NCBI GenBank assembly: GCA_949878425.1 | Contig: CATLAL010000001.1 | Location: 1 to 64,000 of the forward strand | Length of the DNA: 64,000 bases | Direction of reading: 5' to 3' | Source of the DNA: an uncultured Oscillospiraceae bacterium | Lineage (GTDB): Bacteria > Bacillota > Clostridia > Oscillospirales > Oscillospiraceae | Shown here: piece by piece, positions 52,917 through 61,576 of the stretch | Layout: each line of letters begins with the position of its first letter | Numbering within the stretch: the stretch's first letter is position 1 | Notes under the pieces: generated by a model | What the model was told of the DNA's origin: nothing | Seen by the model: the letters and a program-made list of their open reading frames with translations, nothing else | Databases searched by the model: none | Made by a program: the position numbers and the translations under genes

Positions 52917-52945
52917 ATTATAGGATAATCCGGGGACCATTGCAA
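52917..52945 (-). promoter_or_regulatory. Promoter of recA
   Basis: Minus strand: -35 TTGCAA (52940-52945), 17-base spacer, -10 TATAAT (52917-52922). Confidence 0.65.
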
Positions 52946-53090
52946 GAGTCTTTTCAATCGCCTCTTGCGCTGACGGCGAAAGGGGGCGTATAATACTCTT
53001 TGTCATTGGGCCAGCGGCCCAGCGGTCGGGCCGGCTTTGCCGGCCCACTAGGCGGAGCCCAGCGTTTACTCGTTTTCAAGTGTGCCGGCT

Positions 53091-53645
53091 TTACAGCAGC
53101 ATGCTGACGCCCTCCCCCATGTTGGGGCGGAGCAGGGACGCGGCGGCGTCCAGGGCGAAGAGGGCGCCCAGGCACCGGCAGGCGGCGGTCCGGGCCCTGT
53201 CCGGGAGCCGGGAGAGGAGTCCGGCCAGGGCCGGCCCCGCCAGGCGCACCGCCAGCCACCCGGCCAGGGCGAAGGCGGCGGCGCTCCCCAGGGCCACCCG
53301 GCCGTTCAGGTTCCAGGCCCAGCCGCTGTAGTCCCACCACCTGGCGTGAAAGAGCCACTCCAGCGCCACGGAGGACGCGTACTCCACAGCGCCTCCCAGC
53401 AGGGCGCTGCGCACCAGCAGCCGCCACCCCCGGCAGCGGCCCAGCAGGAGTACAATCAGCACGCCGCCGGTTCCATACACCGGCAGCCAGGGCCCGTGGA
53501 GCACCCCCCGATTAACCAGACGGCCTGTGGTCGCGCCTACAAACAGCAGCTCCCACAGCCAGCCGGCGGCGGAAAACAGGAAAAACAGCAGCGTCAGCGT
53601 CTGCGCCTGCCGGCGGACGGATGCGGTCCGTTCCACGAGCCGCAC
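53091..53645 (-). CDS. CmpB-type putative ABC transporter permease (membrane protein)
   Basis: A 184-residue integral membrane protein with about five hydrophobic segments. LFFLFSAAGWLWELLFV, LVNRGVLHGPWLPVYGTGGV and the Trp/Asn-rich WWDYSGWAWNLNGRVALGS are hallmarks of the PF06541 family, named putative ABC transporter permease CmpB. No ATPase partner is adjacent, and the family function is unproven. The start (53645) is divergent from the NusG domain II gene. Between recA's promoter and this gene's stop lie repeat-like GC palindromes (53010-53075). Confidence 0.82.
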   Translation of the reverse strand: MRLVERTASVRRQAQTLTLLFFLFSAAGWLWELLFVGATTGRLVNRGVLHGPWLPVYGTGGVLIVLLLGRCRGWRLLVRSALLGGAVEYASSVALEWLFHARWWDYSGWAWNLNGRVALGSAAAFALAGWLAVRLAGPALAGLLSRLPDRARTAACRCLGALFALDAAASLLRPNMGEGVSMLL

Positions 53646-53698
53646 CTCCCTTCCACAGTTTTGTCTCTCCCTGTAATCTGCCCGGAAAGGAGGGCTCT

Positions 53699-54073
53699 AT
53701 GCAAAAGGATCGAAAAAAGGCGGCGCTCCACGACCTGCTGCTGGCGGCGGGGGTTCTGCTGGCGGCGGGGGTTTTGTCCCTCCTGCTCCGGCCCGGCGGC
53801 GGCGGAGCCTGGGCCGTGGTGTCCGTGGACGGACAGGAGATCGCCCGCTACCGCCTGGACCAGGACCGGGAGGAGACCATCGGCCAGGGGGACTACAACA
53901 TTCTGCGGATCGAAAACGGCGCCGCCGCCGTGACGGAGGCCAACTGCGGCGACCGGACCTGCGTGGTCATGGGGCCCATCTCCCGGGAGGGGGAGACCAT
54001 CGTGTGCCTGCCCCACCGGCTGCTCATCCGGGTGGAGGGGGGCGAAGCCTCCGGCGTGGACGCGGTTTCTTAG
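53699..54073 (+). CDS. NusG domain II-containing membrane-anchored protein
   Basis: A 124-residue protein: one N-terminal transmembrane helix (residues 9-31, HDLLLAAGVLLAAGVLSLLL), then a NusG domain II-like beta domain (WAVVSVDGQEIARYRLD, CGDRTCVVMGPI, ETIVCLPHRLLIRVEG). CxxxxC and the CLPH motif are characteristic of this extracytoplasmic family. It has ATG 53699 with GAAAGGAGG. Its downstream neighbour is the Gx transporter, a pairing I know from many Clostridia, where the two are often near FMN-transferase or Rnf-type redox genes. Function not established. Confidence 0.85.
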   Translation: MQKDRKKAALHDLLLAAGVLLAAGVLSLLLRPGGGGAWAVVSVDGQEIARYRLDQDREETIGQGDYNILRIENGAAAVTEANCGDRTCVVMGPISREGETIVCLPHRLLIRVEGGEASGVDAVS

Positions 54074-54099
54074 AGCAATCTTAAAAGCATGAGATTTGT

Positions 54100-54173
54100 C
54101 TGTAGGGGTGAGCACTGCTCGCCCTCACGATGCCGCAGGGCTAGAGGCGGGCGGGCGCTGCCCGCCCCTACAG
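54100..54173. repeat. Inverted-repeat element CTGTAGGGG...CCCCTACAG
   Basis: Terminal CTGTAGGGG (54100-54108) and CCCCTACAG (54165-54173) flank GC-rich inner arms (GAGCACTGCTC; GGGCGGGCGCTGCCCGCCC). A compact, hairpin-forming insertion-like sequence in the gap between two likely co-transcribed genes. Confidence 0.6.
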
Positions 54174-54211
54174 GATGTTACGGATTCCGACGATTGCGAT
54201 AGGAGAGAGGT

Positions 54212-54703
54212 ATGGAGAAAAAGAGTGGACGGGCGGCTCGCTACGCGCTGCTGACTGCCCTGGCCCTGGTCCTGAGCTGGCTGGAGGCCGCCCTGCCCCT
54301 GCCGGCCGCGCCGCCGGGGGTGAAGCTGGGGCTGGCCAATCTGACGGCGGTGTTCGCCCTCTACCGGTTGTCCCTGCGGGACGCGGCGTCCATCTCCCTG
54401 ACGCGGGTGCTGCTGGTGTCCCTCACCTTCGGGAACGCCTACTCCCTGGCCTACTCCCTGGCCGGCGGGGCGTTGAGCCTGGCGGTGATGGCCTTGCTGA
54501 AAAAAACCGGGAAATTTTCCATTGTGGGGGTCAGCGTGGCCGGCGGCGTCGGCCACAACGTGGGGCAGATCCTGGTGGCCATGGGGGTGCTGGGCACGGC
54601 CCGGCTGGCCTGGTATCTGCCGGCGCTGCTGGTGAGCGGCGTCCTGGCCGGGGCGGCCATCGGCGCCGCCGGGGGGCTCGTGGTCCGGCGGGTGCGGCTG
54701 TAG
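54212..54703 (+). CDS. Gx transporter family protein
   Basis: A 163-residue membrane protein of the PF07456 group, historically annotated heptaprenyl diphosphate synthase component I, now called Gx transporter. About five hydrophobic helices; VKLGLANLTAVFALYRLSLRDA is the conserved ECF S-component-like region, with NAYSLAYSLAGG and GGVGHNVGQILVA later. It is likely a substrate-binding membrane unit rather than a prenyl synthase. ATG 54212 follows GAGAGAGG. Paired with the NusG domain II gene upstream, though an inverted-repeat element separates them. Confidence 0.85.
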   Translation: MEKKSGRAARYALLTALALVLSWLEAALPLPAAPPGVKLGLANLTAVFALYRLSLRDAASISLTRVLLVSLTFGNAYSLAYSLAGGALSLAVMALLKKTGKFSIVGVSVAGGVGHNVGQILVAMGVLGTARLAWYLPALLVSGVLAGAAIGAAGGLVVRRVRL

Positions 54704-54760
54704 GGCCCGCCCGCCTCCGGGACGGAATGGACCCGCCTGGGGGCAAATCCGTATTGGGGG

Positions 54761-54789
54761 TTGACTTCGCGGGAAAAAAGGAGTACGAT
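54761..54789 (+). promoter_or_regulatory. Promoter of the YitT gene
   Basis: TTGACT (54761-54766), 17-base spacer, TACGAT (54784-54789); the start codon is 30 bases on. Confidence 0.65.
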
Positions 54790-54818
54790 AGCCCGGCCGA
54801 AAAAAGGGGGAAGTCATC

Positions 54819-55688
54819 ATGAAAATTCGCAGACGAATTCGCAATTTTTTGGGCGTCATGGTGGGCAACGCTATTCTGGCCTACGGCATTGCCGCCTTCT
54901 ATATCCCCTCCCAGCTGGCCGTAGGCGGCTCCACCGGGGCGGGCGTGATCCTCTACCACCTCTTTGGAATTGACACGGCGGTGTCCGTGTTCCTCATCAA
55001 CGCGGTGCTGCTGGTGGGGGGATGGCTGTGCGTGGGCCGGGAATTTGTGGTGTCCACCGTTCTGGGCTCCATCGTCTACCCCCTGTTTCTAGGGCTCTTC
55101 CAGCGGCTCCCTACCCCGGACATCATGGCCACGGACAAGCTGACCGGCGTCATCTGCGCCGCCGCCCTGGTGGGGGCCGGCGTGGGCCTGACGCTGCGGG
55201 TGGGCGCCTCCACCGGCGGCAGCGACACCGTGGCGGTGATCTGCAACCGGGTGTTCCACCTGCCCATCGTCCCCGTGAAGCTGGCGGCGGACTACGGCGT
55301 CATGGGTCTGACCTTCCTGCTGGTGTCCGCCGACAACCTGATCTACAGCCTGCTGGCCCTGGTGGTGGAGATGCTGGTGATGAATAGGATGCTGGTGGTG
55401 GGCACGGTGCAGCTCCAGCTGCTCATCATCTCCGCCCAGCACGAGCGCATCCGGGAGGCCCTGCTGAAGAAGCAGGAGACCGGCGTGACCATGCTGCGGG
55501 CCGAGACCGGCTGGCAGCGGGAAACCAGCGAGGTGATCCTCTGCGTCATCCCCCGGAAGAAGCTCTATGCGGTAAAGGACGCCATCCACGACATCGACCC
55601 CACCGCCTTTGTCACCGTCTCGGAGGTCAAGGAGGTCCAGGGTCAGGGCTTCTCCTACGGCAGGATTCCTCTGCCCGCCGGAAAGTGA
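54819..55688 (+). CDS. YitT family membrane protein (DUF161-DUF2179)
   Basis: A 289-residue protein. The N-terminal 200 residues hold about five to six transmembrane helices (FLGVMVGNAILAYGIAAFYIP, GGSTGAGVILYHLFGID, GASTGGSDTVAVICNR). The C-terminal 85 residues are the soluble DUF2179 domain (GVTMLRAETGWQRETSEVILCVIPRKKLYAVKDAIHDIDPTAFVTV). This is the standard YitT/YqfU layout; function is unknown, and transport has been proposed. ATG 54819 with GGGGGAAG. Own promoter; a dispersed 68-base repeat and a terminator hairpin follow. Confidence 0.92.
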   Translation: MKIRRRIRNFLGVMVGNAILAYGIAAFYIPSQLAVGGSTGAGVILYHLFGIDTAVSVFLINAVLLVGGWLCVGREFVVSTVLGSIVYPLFLGLFQRLPTPDIMATDKLTGVICAAALVGAGVGLTLRVGASTGGSDTVAVICNRVFHLPIVPVKLAADYGVMGLTFLLVSADNLIYSLLALVVEMLVMNRMLVVGTVQLQLLIISAQHERIREALLKKQETGVTMLRAETGWQRETSEVILCVIPRKKLYAVKDAIHDIDPTAFVTVSEVKEVQGQGFSYGRIPLPAGK

Positions 55689-55729
55689 CTGGCTCTCTGG
55701 GGAGTTCCGCGCCCCCGTGGGCCGGCTCC

Positions 55730-55797
55730 GCCTGCCGGCCATAGGCGGTTGAAAACCGCCGGGCCTGTCGTTGGGCGAAGCCCAATGACGGCCCAAA
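55730..55797 (+). repeat. 68-base dispersed repeat, copy 1
   Basis: GCCTGCCGGCCATAGGCGGT at the left and GGGCGAAGCCCAATGACGGC near the right end, with internal hairpins. It matches 59438-59505 at 67 of 68 positions by eye. Confidence 0.8.
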
Positions 55798-55856
55798 GGA
55801 AGGGGTAGATCTACCGTCGGGCGTGTGACCGGGACTGCAATTTAAAAGAGAAAGAG

Positions 55857-55897
55857 AAGGAACCATCTCCCGTCTGCATCGACGGAGATGGTTCCTT
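55857..55897 (+). terminator. Terminator after YitT
   Basis: AAGGAACCATCTCC(C)GTC pairs with GACGGAGATGGTTCCTT around TGCATC, with one bulged C. Confidence 0.65.
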
Positions 55898-55979
55898 CCC
55901 TTCGTGGGCCGCGCAGGCCCCGGGACTGCCGAATCGATAGGCATTTTCTGCAAACCTCCCCCGTCCATTGCCAAATTTG

Positions 55980-56008
55980 TTGCTTTTTGTCGAACCGTGC
56001 GCTATAAT
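55980..56008 (+). promoter_or_regulatory. Promoter of the SLH/serine hydrolase gene
   Basis: TTGCTT (55980-55985), 17-base spacer, TATAAT (56003-56008). Confidence 0.6.
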
Positions 56009-56079
56009 CAAAGGACAAGCTCTCAAGGAGGAGAGGATCGCTCTCACCGGAAGGTGACAAAGGAGAAGGATATAAGGAT

Positions 56080-58047
56080 ATGAAGCGTTGTGTTGTGTTT
56101 TCGGCTCTGGCCGCCGGGGTGTTGACCCTTTTTCTGACAGCCTGCGCCGGCGGCGCGGACGCCGCGCCGGATGAGGACTCCCTCCGGCTGGAGGCGTCCG
56201 CCACCGCAGAGGCCCCGCCGCCGGAGGACGGCGAAGAGGAGGAGTCTCCCCCGGAGGAGGAGCCCCTGACCCTGGAGCGGATTCGGGGCTTCTCGTTCCG
56301 GGACGTGGCCCCGGACGCCGCCTACGTCGACTGCGTGGGCTACGCGGCCTGCCAGGGGCTGCTCTCCGGCGTGGCGGAGGACCGGTTCGACCCGGACGCC
56401 CCGGTCAGCCGCGCTGTGGCGCTGACGGCGCTCCAGCGCCTGAGCGGGGAGGAGTCCCCGGCCTATAACGGCTTTTTTGAGGATGTGACAGCGGAGAGAT
56501 GGTACGCCGGGGCGGCGGCCTGGGCGGTCCAGGCGGGCCTCATCGACTCCGGCGGCAATCTGGGCCCCCTGGAGCCCATCACTCGCGTCCAGCTGGCGCT
56601 GCTGCTGTACCGGTTCAACGGCGGCGAGGAGGGCGAGACGCTGCCTGCCGACCCGGAGGGCGGCGAGATCCTCGTTTCTGACCCGGAGGGCGGCGAGACC
56701 CTCATTTCGCCCGCTGGCGGCGGGGAGGTCCTCTCCGCCTATGCCGACAGCGCCGCTGTCCCCGACTATGCCCGCGCCGCCGTGTCCTGGGCCCTGGAGA
56801 ACCGGCTCTTTGCCGGCACGGTCTCCGACGCCATCTACCCCAATCTGCTGGTCTCCCGCGCCCAGCTGGCCCAGATTCTGGTGGCCTATACGGCCTACCG
56901 TCAGGACGAGCCCCTGGCCCAGGCCCTGACCACCCAGCTGAGCGCCAGCATTGCCGTCAGCGCCAGCCGGGAAAACCACCAGGACATCCAGCTGCTCATC
57001 GACGCCGCCGCCTCCCGGTACGGCGCCATCGGCCTCCAGGTGGCCGTGGTGGAAAACGGCCGGCTGACGGACGCCTACGCCTACGGCTGGGCAACCAGGG
57101 ACTCCGTCCCCATGACGCCGGACCACAAGCTCCGGGTGGCCTCCCTGTCCAAGGTGGCGGTGGGACTCACCGCCATGCTGCTGCGGGAGGAGGGGATCAT
57201 CGGCCTGGACGACGACATCGGCCCCTACTGGGGCATCCGGGCCCGGAACCCCCACTACCCGGACACCCCCATCACCATCCGCTCCCTGCTCAGCCACACC
57301 TCCTCTATCCGGGCCTTTGACGACGCCTCCCACTCCTACGGCGCTGTCAGGTCCCAGCTGAGCCAGTCCTCCGGCTACTCCCACCTCCGGCCCGGCGCGA
57401 TTACCTCCTGGAACTACAACAACTACGCCTTCGGCGTGCTGGGTATGACCCTGGAGACCGCCTCCGGCCGGTATCTGGACAACATTCTGTACCAGCGTCT
57501 GTGGAACGCAATGGATATCGATGCAGCCTTCGAAGGAGGCTGCATCGACGCCACGGACCTGCTGGTGACGCTCTACTACCATGGCGGTGGGGTCAGCAGG
57601 TCCGTGGCGGCCCAGCGGGAGCTGGAGCGGCCCGAGGCCCCCGGCGCTACGGGGAAGTTCTTCGCCGGCGGCCTCACCATCAGCTCCAGGGATATGGCCA
57701 AAATGACCGCCCTGCTGGCCGGGGACGGCTGCTTTGAGGGCGTGCGGCTCGTGGAGAGCGAGTCAGTGGCCCTTATGGAGGAGCGGGACCCCAATCAGCT
57801 GGGCGACGGCACCTACCAGGCTCTCCCCCTGCGCAGTCAGGACGCTATCTACGGCCGGGACAGGCTCTACTACCACACCGGCAGCGCCTACGGCGTCTTT
57901 AACCTGATGAGCTACGACCCGGAGACCGGCGACGGCGTGGTGGTGCTGACCGTGGGGGCCAGCGGCGCCAAGGACGGCCGGGGTATCTACGCCGTCTGCG
58001 GCGAGATCAGCGCCTACATATACGAGGTCCTGGAGGCGGAGGAGTAA
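56080..58047 (+). CDS. SLH-domain lipoprotein with beta-lactamase/PBP-type serine hydrolase
   Basis: A 655-residue exported protein. Signal peptide with lipobox LTAC, acidic Pro/Glu linker (28-65), then three S-layer homology repeats (FSFRDVAPDAAYVDCVGYAA; GFFEDVTAERWYAGAAAWAV; AYADSAAVPDYARAAVSWAL), with a PEGGE-type tandem spacer before the third. Residues 310-650 form a class C beta-lactamase-like serine hydrolase: S355-LSK (SxxK), Y446-NN (YxN) and HTGSAYG near 598. The active site is complete. Expected activity is DD-peptidase/esterase-like on the wall; resistance is not implied. ATG 56080 with AAGGAGAAGG. SLH modules would hold it at pyruvylated wall polymer. Confidence 0.9.
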   Translation: MKRCVVFSALAAGVLTLFLTACAGGADAAPDEDSLRLEASATAEAPPPEDGEEEESPPEEEPLTLERIRGFSFRDVAPDAAYVDCVGYAACQGLLSGVAEDRFDPDAPVSRAVALTALQRLSGEESPAYNGFFEDVTAERWYAGAAAWAVQAGLIDSGGNLGPLEPITRVQLALLLYRFNGGEEGETLPADPEGGEILVSDPEGGETLISPAGGGEVLSAYADSAAVPDYARAAVSWALENRLFAGTVSDAIYPNLLVSRAQLAQILVAYTAYRQDEPLAQALTTQLSASIAVSASRENHQDIQLLIDAAASRYGAIGLQVAVVENGRLTDAYAYGWATRDSVPMTPDHKLRVASLSKVAVGLTAMLLREEGIIGLDDDIGPYWGIRARNPHYPDTPITIRSLLSHTSSIRAFDDASHSYGAVRSQLSQSSGYSHLRPGAITSWNYNNYAFGVLGMTLETASGRYLDNILYQRLWNAMDIDAAFEGGCIDATDLLVTLYYHGGGVSRSVAAQRELERPEAPGATGKFFAGGLTISSRDMAKMTALLAGDGCFEGVRLVESESVALMEERDPNQLGDGTYQALPLRSQDAIYGRDRLYYHTGSAYGVFNLMSYDPETGDGVVVLTVGASGAKDGRGIYAVCGEISAYIYEVLEAEE

Positions 58048-58147
58048 CCTCCTATAATACATCGCACCCTGTCCCGGAGCCGGTCCCGCCGGCCCCGGGA
58101 CAGTTCTTGTTTGTGCATAGGACAGGGCCAAATACGATAGAATAGAG

Positions 58148-58345
58148 GCATACATCCTTTCCTTTTGAAAAAGAAAAGGATCAAAAGAATCCGTTTGTCG
58201 AAAGGCTGCCGCCTTTCTCCGCTATTGGGAATAAAAAACACAAGCGAAACGCAGTTTCGCGGAAAAAGGTTTCGTCCACCTTTTTCAAAAGGTGGTGGGT
58301 CCAGGGCGAAGCTCTGGCGGGGTCCGGGGCAGCGCCCCGGCCAGG
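58148..58345 (+). repeat. Composite of family C and family A repeats upstream of pstS
   Basis: 58148-58193 is a family C hairpin (GGCATACATCCTTTCC; CCTTTTGAAAAAGAAAAGG). GCGAAACGCAGTTTCGC lies at 58244-58260. 58268-58342 is family A (CCACCTTTTTCAAAAGGTGG, CCAGGGCGAAGCTCTGG, GGGGCAGCGCCCC). The pstS ribosome binding site AGGGAGG directly follows its last palindrome. Confidence 0.65.
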
Positions 58346-58356
58346 GAGGCTGCTGC

Positions 58357-59154
58357 ATGAAAAGGCTTATTTCCCTTCTCACGGTTCTGGCGGTGCTGCT
58401 GTTGGGCTGTGCTGCCGCCGGGTCCGCGGGGACTGTAAACACCGACGGCTCCTCCTCCATGGCGGACGTCATGGCCGTGCTCCAGGAGGTTTTCCGCCAG
58501 AAGGAGACGGGCGTGACGGTCAACTACTCCGGCACCGGCTCCGGGGCGGGCATTGAGGCGGTGCTCTCCGGCGCCTGCGACATTGGGCTCTCCAGCCGGC
58601 CCCTGAAGCCGGAGGAGGCCGCCCAGGGCGCCGCAGCCTACGTGGTGGCTCTGGACGCCGTGGCCGTGGTGGTGCATCCGGACAGCGCCGTCACCGGCCT
58701 CTCCTCCCGGGAGCTGGCCCGGCTCTTCACCGGGGAGATTGTGAACTGGCGGGAGCTGGGCGGGGCCGACGCCCCTGTGGCCCTCTACGGCCGGGAGGCC
58801 GGATCCGGCACCCGCAGCGCCTTTGAGGACAGTCTGGGGATTACGGACCAGTGCGCCTATACCAATATCTACGGCTCCACGGGCGACGTGGTGGGCAACG
58901 TGGCCTCCAACCCCAACGCCATCGGCTACGTCTCCCTCTCCGCCGCCGGCGACGTCCGGGTGCTGGCGGTGGACGGCGTGCTCTGCACCGAGGAGACGGT
59001 GCTGGACGGCTCCTACCGGCTCCAGCGGCCCTTCCTCTTCGTCATAAGGAAGGACCGGCCTCTGGACTGGGCCGCCCAAGCCTTCCTGGACTTCGCCCAA
59101 AGCGGGGAGGCCGCCCCCTATATCGTCCGGGCCGGCGCCATTGCACCGAAGTGA
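58357..59154 (+). CDS. pstS: Phosphate ABC transporter substrate-binding lipoprotein
   Basis: Captures phosphate for the PstCAB importer. The 265-residue protein starts at ATG 58357 behind AGGGAGG; an in-frame ATG 192 bases upstream lies in repeat DNA and is rejected. Signal peptide with lipobox VLLLGC (Cys20). The phosphate-binding loops are TDGSSSMADVM, NYSGTGSGAGIEAVLSG, DIGLSSRPL and GREAGSGTRSAFED, as in PstS class proteins. GYVSLSA and the C-terminal LFVIRKDRP complete the fold. The permease genes begin 614 bases later, beyond a repeat-filled gap. Confidence 0.94.
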   Translation: MKRLISLLTVLAVLLLGCAAAGSAGTVNTDGSSSMADVMAVLQEVFRQKETGVTVNYSGTGSGAGIEAVLSGACDIGLSSRPLKPEEAAQGAAAYVVALDAVAVVVHPDSAVTGLSSRELARLFTGEIVNWRELGGADAPVALYGREAGSGTRSAFEDSLGITDQCAYTNIYGSTGDVVGNVASNPNAIGYVSLSAAGDVRVLAVDGVLCTEETVLDGSYRLQRPFLFVIRKDRPLDWAAQAFLDFAQSGEAAPYIVRAGAIAPK

Positions 59155-59768
59155 GAAGCTGTACCAATAAGCGAAGTATGCAGATTTGCGGGAGAAAACC
59201 GTCTCTGGCAAGGCAAAAAATTGTAGGAATACTTTGTGTATTTCAAAATTTTTTAACGCGGCCAGGGGCGGTTTTGGCCGCAAAGATGCGTGCTGCGCCT
59301 ATTGGTACTGCTTCTGAGCCTTGCGCCCCCCGTCCCCTGCTGTTTTACGTGGGACGTTACGCAGTGCTCAGGAGGATCAGGGGGCGAAGCCGCCGAATGA
59401 CCGGCTTTCTGCCGATAGAGCGCTATCCACCCACTTCGCCTGCCGGCCATAGGCGGTTGGAAACCGCCGGGCCTGTCGTTGGGCGAAGCCCAATGACGGC
59501 CCAAAAGGACGCTTTCAACTCAGTGGCTTCGCGCAGCGCATTCCACCGGAACCACGTAAAGCAAGGGAGTCTGGACCGTAGGCGTTAGGCGGCCTTTCCC
59601 CAGCCCTAAGCCGGCGTAGCCGGCCCACGGGTCCAGCGGCGTTTTGGTTGCTTTGCCGCTGTAGGCAAAGTAACCCGCGCCGGGACGCGGAAGCTCCCCG
59701 GGGGTCCGGGGGGACCCCCGGTGTTACCGAGTCGATAGGCGCTCGCACAGCGGAAGGAGGACACATCT
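59155..59768. other. Repeat-filled gap between pstS and pstC
   Basis: 614 bases without a gene. From left to right: family B copy, inverted (59196-59262), a GTACCAATA/TATTGGTAC inverted repeat spanning about 59161-59308, the 68-base repeat copy 2 (59438-59505), GCCGGCGTAGCCGGC (59611-59625), and a family D-like TCGATAGGCGCT end at 59731-59742. GGAAGGAGG precedes pstC. No strong terminator or promoter is evident, so one pst transcript may still span it. Confidence 0.6.
59438..59505 (+). repeat. 68-base dispersed repeat, copy 2
   Basis: Nearly identical to 55730-55797, with a single G/A difference near the middle. Same orientation, 3.7 kb apart. Confidence 0.8.
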
Positions 59769-60650
59769 ATGCAACGCGCAAAAATCAAACCCGCGGAGCT
59801 GGCCATGCGGCTGCTGCTGCTCGTCTGCGCCCTGACGGCAATTGCCTTCGTTCTTCTCATCACGGCCTATCTCATCGCCGCCGGCCTGCCGGCCATCCGG
59901 GAGGTGGGGCTCGCCTCCTTCCTCCTCGGCCGGACCTGGGACTCCACCAACGCCTCGAACCCCCAGTTCGGGATTCTCCCCCTGGTGCTGACCAGCGTCT
60001 ACGGCGCCGCCGGGGCCATCGTCCTTGGCGTGCCGGTGGGATTTTTCACCGCCCTCTTTCTGGCCAAGGCCGCCCCGCGCCCCCTGGCCGCCGCCATCCG
60101 GCCCGTGGTGGGCCTGCTGGCGGGAATCCCCTCGGTGGTCTACGGCCTGGTGGGCATGTGCGTGCTGGTCCCGGCCCTGCGCTCCTGGCTGGACCTGCCC
60201 GCCGGGGACGGCTTGCTGGCCTCTATCATCGTGCTGGCGGTGATGATTCTGCCCTCCGTCATCAGCCTGTCCGAGGCGGCCCTCGCCTCGGTCCCCCGGG
60301 AGTACGAGGAGGCCAGTCTGGCCCTGGGGGCCACGGAGGCGGAGACCTGGCTGCGGGTATCCGCCCCCGCCGCCAAAAGCGGCATCGCCGCGGCGGTGGT
60401 GCTGGGCGTGGGCCGGGCCGTCGGCGAGAGCATGGCCATTCTCATGGTGGCGGGCAACGTGCCCAACATGCCCGGCCTGCTCCGGAGCGTCCGTTTCCTC
60501 ACCACCGGCATTGCCATTGAGATGAACTACGCCGCCCCGGGCAGCTTGCAGCGCAAGGCCCTCTTCTCCATCGGCCTTGTCCTTTTCCTCTTTATCCTGC
60601 TCATCAACATCCTGCTGCATCTGGCCGTGCGGCGTGGGAGGGAGGCTTGA
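59769..60650 (+). CDS. pstC: Phosphate ABC transporter permease PstC
   Basis: A 293-residue inner membrane permease with about six helices. The ABC permease loop EAALASVPREYEEASLALGATEAETW contains the EAA motif that contacts PstB. FLLGRTWDSTNASNPQFGILPL is a PstC feature before the second helix, and GRAVGESMAILMVAGN is the PstC/PstA signature. ATG 59769 follows GGAAGGAGG. Its stop overlaps the region of the pstA ribosome binding site; pstA begins two bases later. Confidence 0.95.
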   Translation: MQRAKIKPAELAMRLLLLVCALTAIAFVLLITAYLIAAGLPAIREVGLASFLLGRTWDSTNASNPQFGILPLVLTSVYGAAGAIVLGVPVGFFTALFLAKAAPRPLAAAIRPVVGLLAGIPSVVYGLVGMCVLVPALRSWLDLPAGDGLLASIIVLAVMILPSVISLSEAALASVPREYEEASLALGATEAETWLRVSAPAAKSGIAAAVVLGVGRAVGESMAILMVAGNVPNMPGLLRSVRFLTTGIAIEMNYAAPGSLQRKALFSIGLVLFLFILLINILLHLAVRRGREA

Positions 60651-60652
60651 CC

Positions 60653-61576
60653 ATGGCCCGGAACGCCCGTCCCGCCCTCCGCCGCCAGCTCTACAGCGCC
60701 GCAGTCCGCCTGCTGGTTTGGCTCAGCGCGTCTGTGTGCTGCTGCCTGCTGGCCGTCCTCATCGGATACATCTGCTGGCGGGGCCTGCCGGGCCTCAGCT
60801 GGGAGCTGCTGACGAGCGAGGAGAGCCTGCTGCAAGGGACGGCGGGCCTGCTGCCCAGCCTCCTCAACACCCTCTGCGTGGTGGCGGTCTCCCTGGCCGC
60901 GGCGCTGCCTCTGGGGGTGGGCGCGGCCATCTACCTCACGGAGTACGCCAGGAGCCGGCGGCTCACGGCGGCTGTCGAGTTCGCCTCGGAGGTACTCTCC
61001 GGCATCCCCTCCATTCTCTACGCCCTGGTGGGCGTCATCGTATTCTGCTCCGCCCTGGGCCTGCAAAAGACCCTGCTGGCCGGCTCTCTGACCCTGGCCA
61101 TCATGACGCTGCCCACCATCCTGCGCACCACCCAGGAGAGCCTGCGGACCGTCCCCCGGTCCTACCGGGAGGGGGCCCTGAGCCTGGGCTCCGGCAGGTG
61201 GCGGATGATCGCCACCGTGGTGCTGCCCTCCTGCGTGGACGGCATTGTTACCGGCTGTATCCTGGCGGCGGGCCGGGTGGTGGGGGAGAGCGCGGTTTTG
61301 ATGTACACCGCCGGTCTCTCCACCGCCATGCAGGATTTTTCCACCATCCAGGGCATCATGCGCGCCTCCGGGTCCACCCTGGCTGTGGCGCTATACGTCT
61401 ACGCCAAGGAGCGGGCGGATTTCGCCGCCGCCTTCGCCGCCGCCACGGTGCTGCTGGCCCTCTCCGCCCTCATTAACCTGGCGGCCCGGCTGGCCGGGCG
61501 GCGCCTGGGCAGGAGGCAGCGGCGGAAAAAGCATCCGGCGGCGCTTACGCGCCGCCAAGGAGGACCCCATGGCTGA
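60653..61576 (+). CDS. pstA: Phosphate ABC transporter permease PstA
   Basis: A 307-residue permease partner of PstC with six predicted helices. The EAA-type loop is [25 protein letters not shown], and [15 protein letters not shown] is the conserved late helix. [15 protein letters not shown] mirrors GIPSVVYGLVGMCVL of PstC. ATG 60653 is seven bases from GGAGG; an in-frame TTG at 60647 is too close. The C-terminal tail is very basic ([12 protein letters not shown]). Its last eight bases overlap the start of pstB, so the genes are translationally coupled. Confidence 0.95.
   Translation: MARNARPALRRQLYSAAVRLLVWLSASVCCCLLAVLIGYICWRGLPGLSWELLTSEESLLQGTAGLLPSLLNTLCVVAVSLAAALPLGVGAAIYLTEYARSRRLTAAVEFASEVLSGIPSILYALVGVIVFCSALGLQKTLLAGSLTLAIMTLPTILRTTQESLRTVPRSYREGALSLGSGRWRMIATVVLPSCVDGIVTGCILAAGRVVGESAVLMYTAGLSTAMQDFSTIQGIMRASGSTLAVALYVYAKERADFAAAFAAATVLLALSALINLAARLAGRRLGRRQRRKKHPAALTRRQGGPHG

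Noticed and set aside
52700..52960. LexA/DinR operator for recA
   Set aside because: No GAAC-N4-GTTC or similar palindrome could be found by eye on either strand.
58165..58356. 64-residue N-terminal extension of PstS
   Set aside because: The extension is translated repeat DNA; the signal peptide with lipobox starts at 58357 directly after AGGGAGG.
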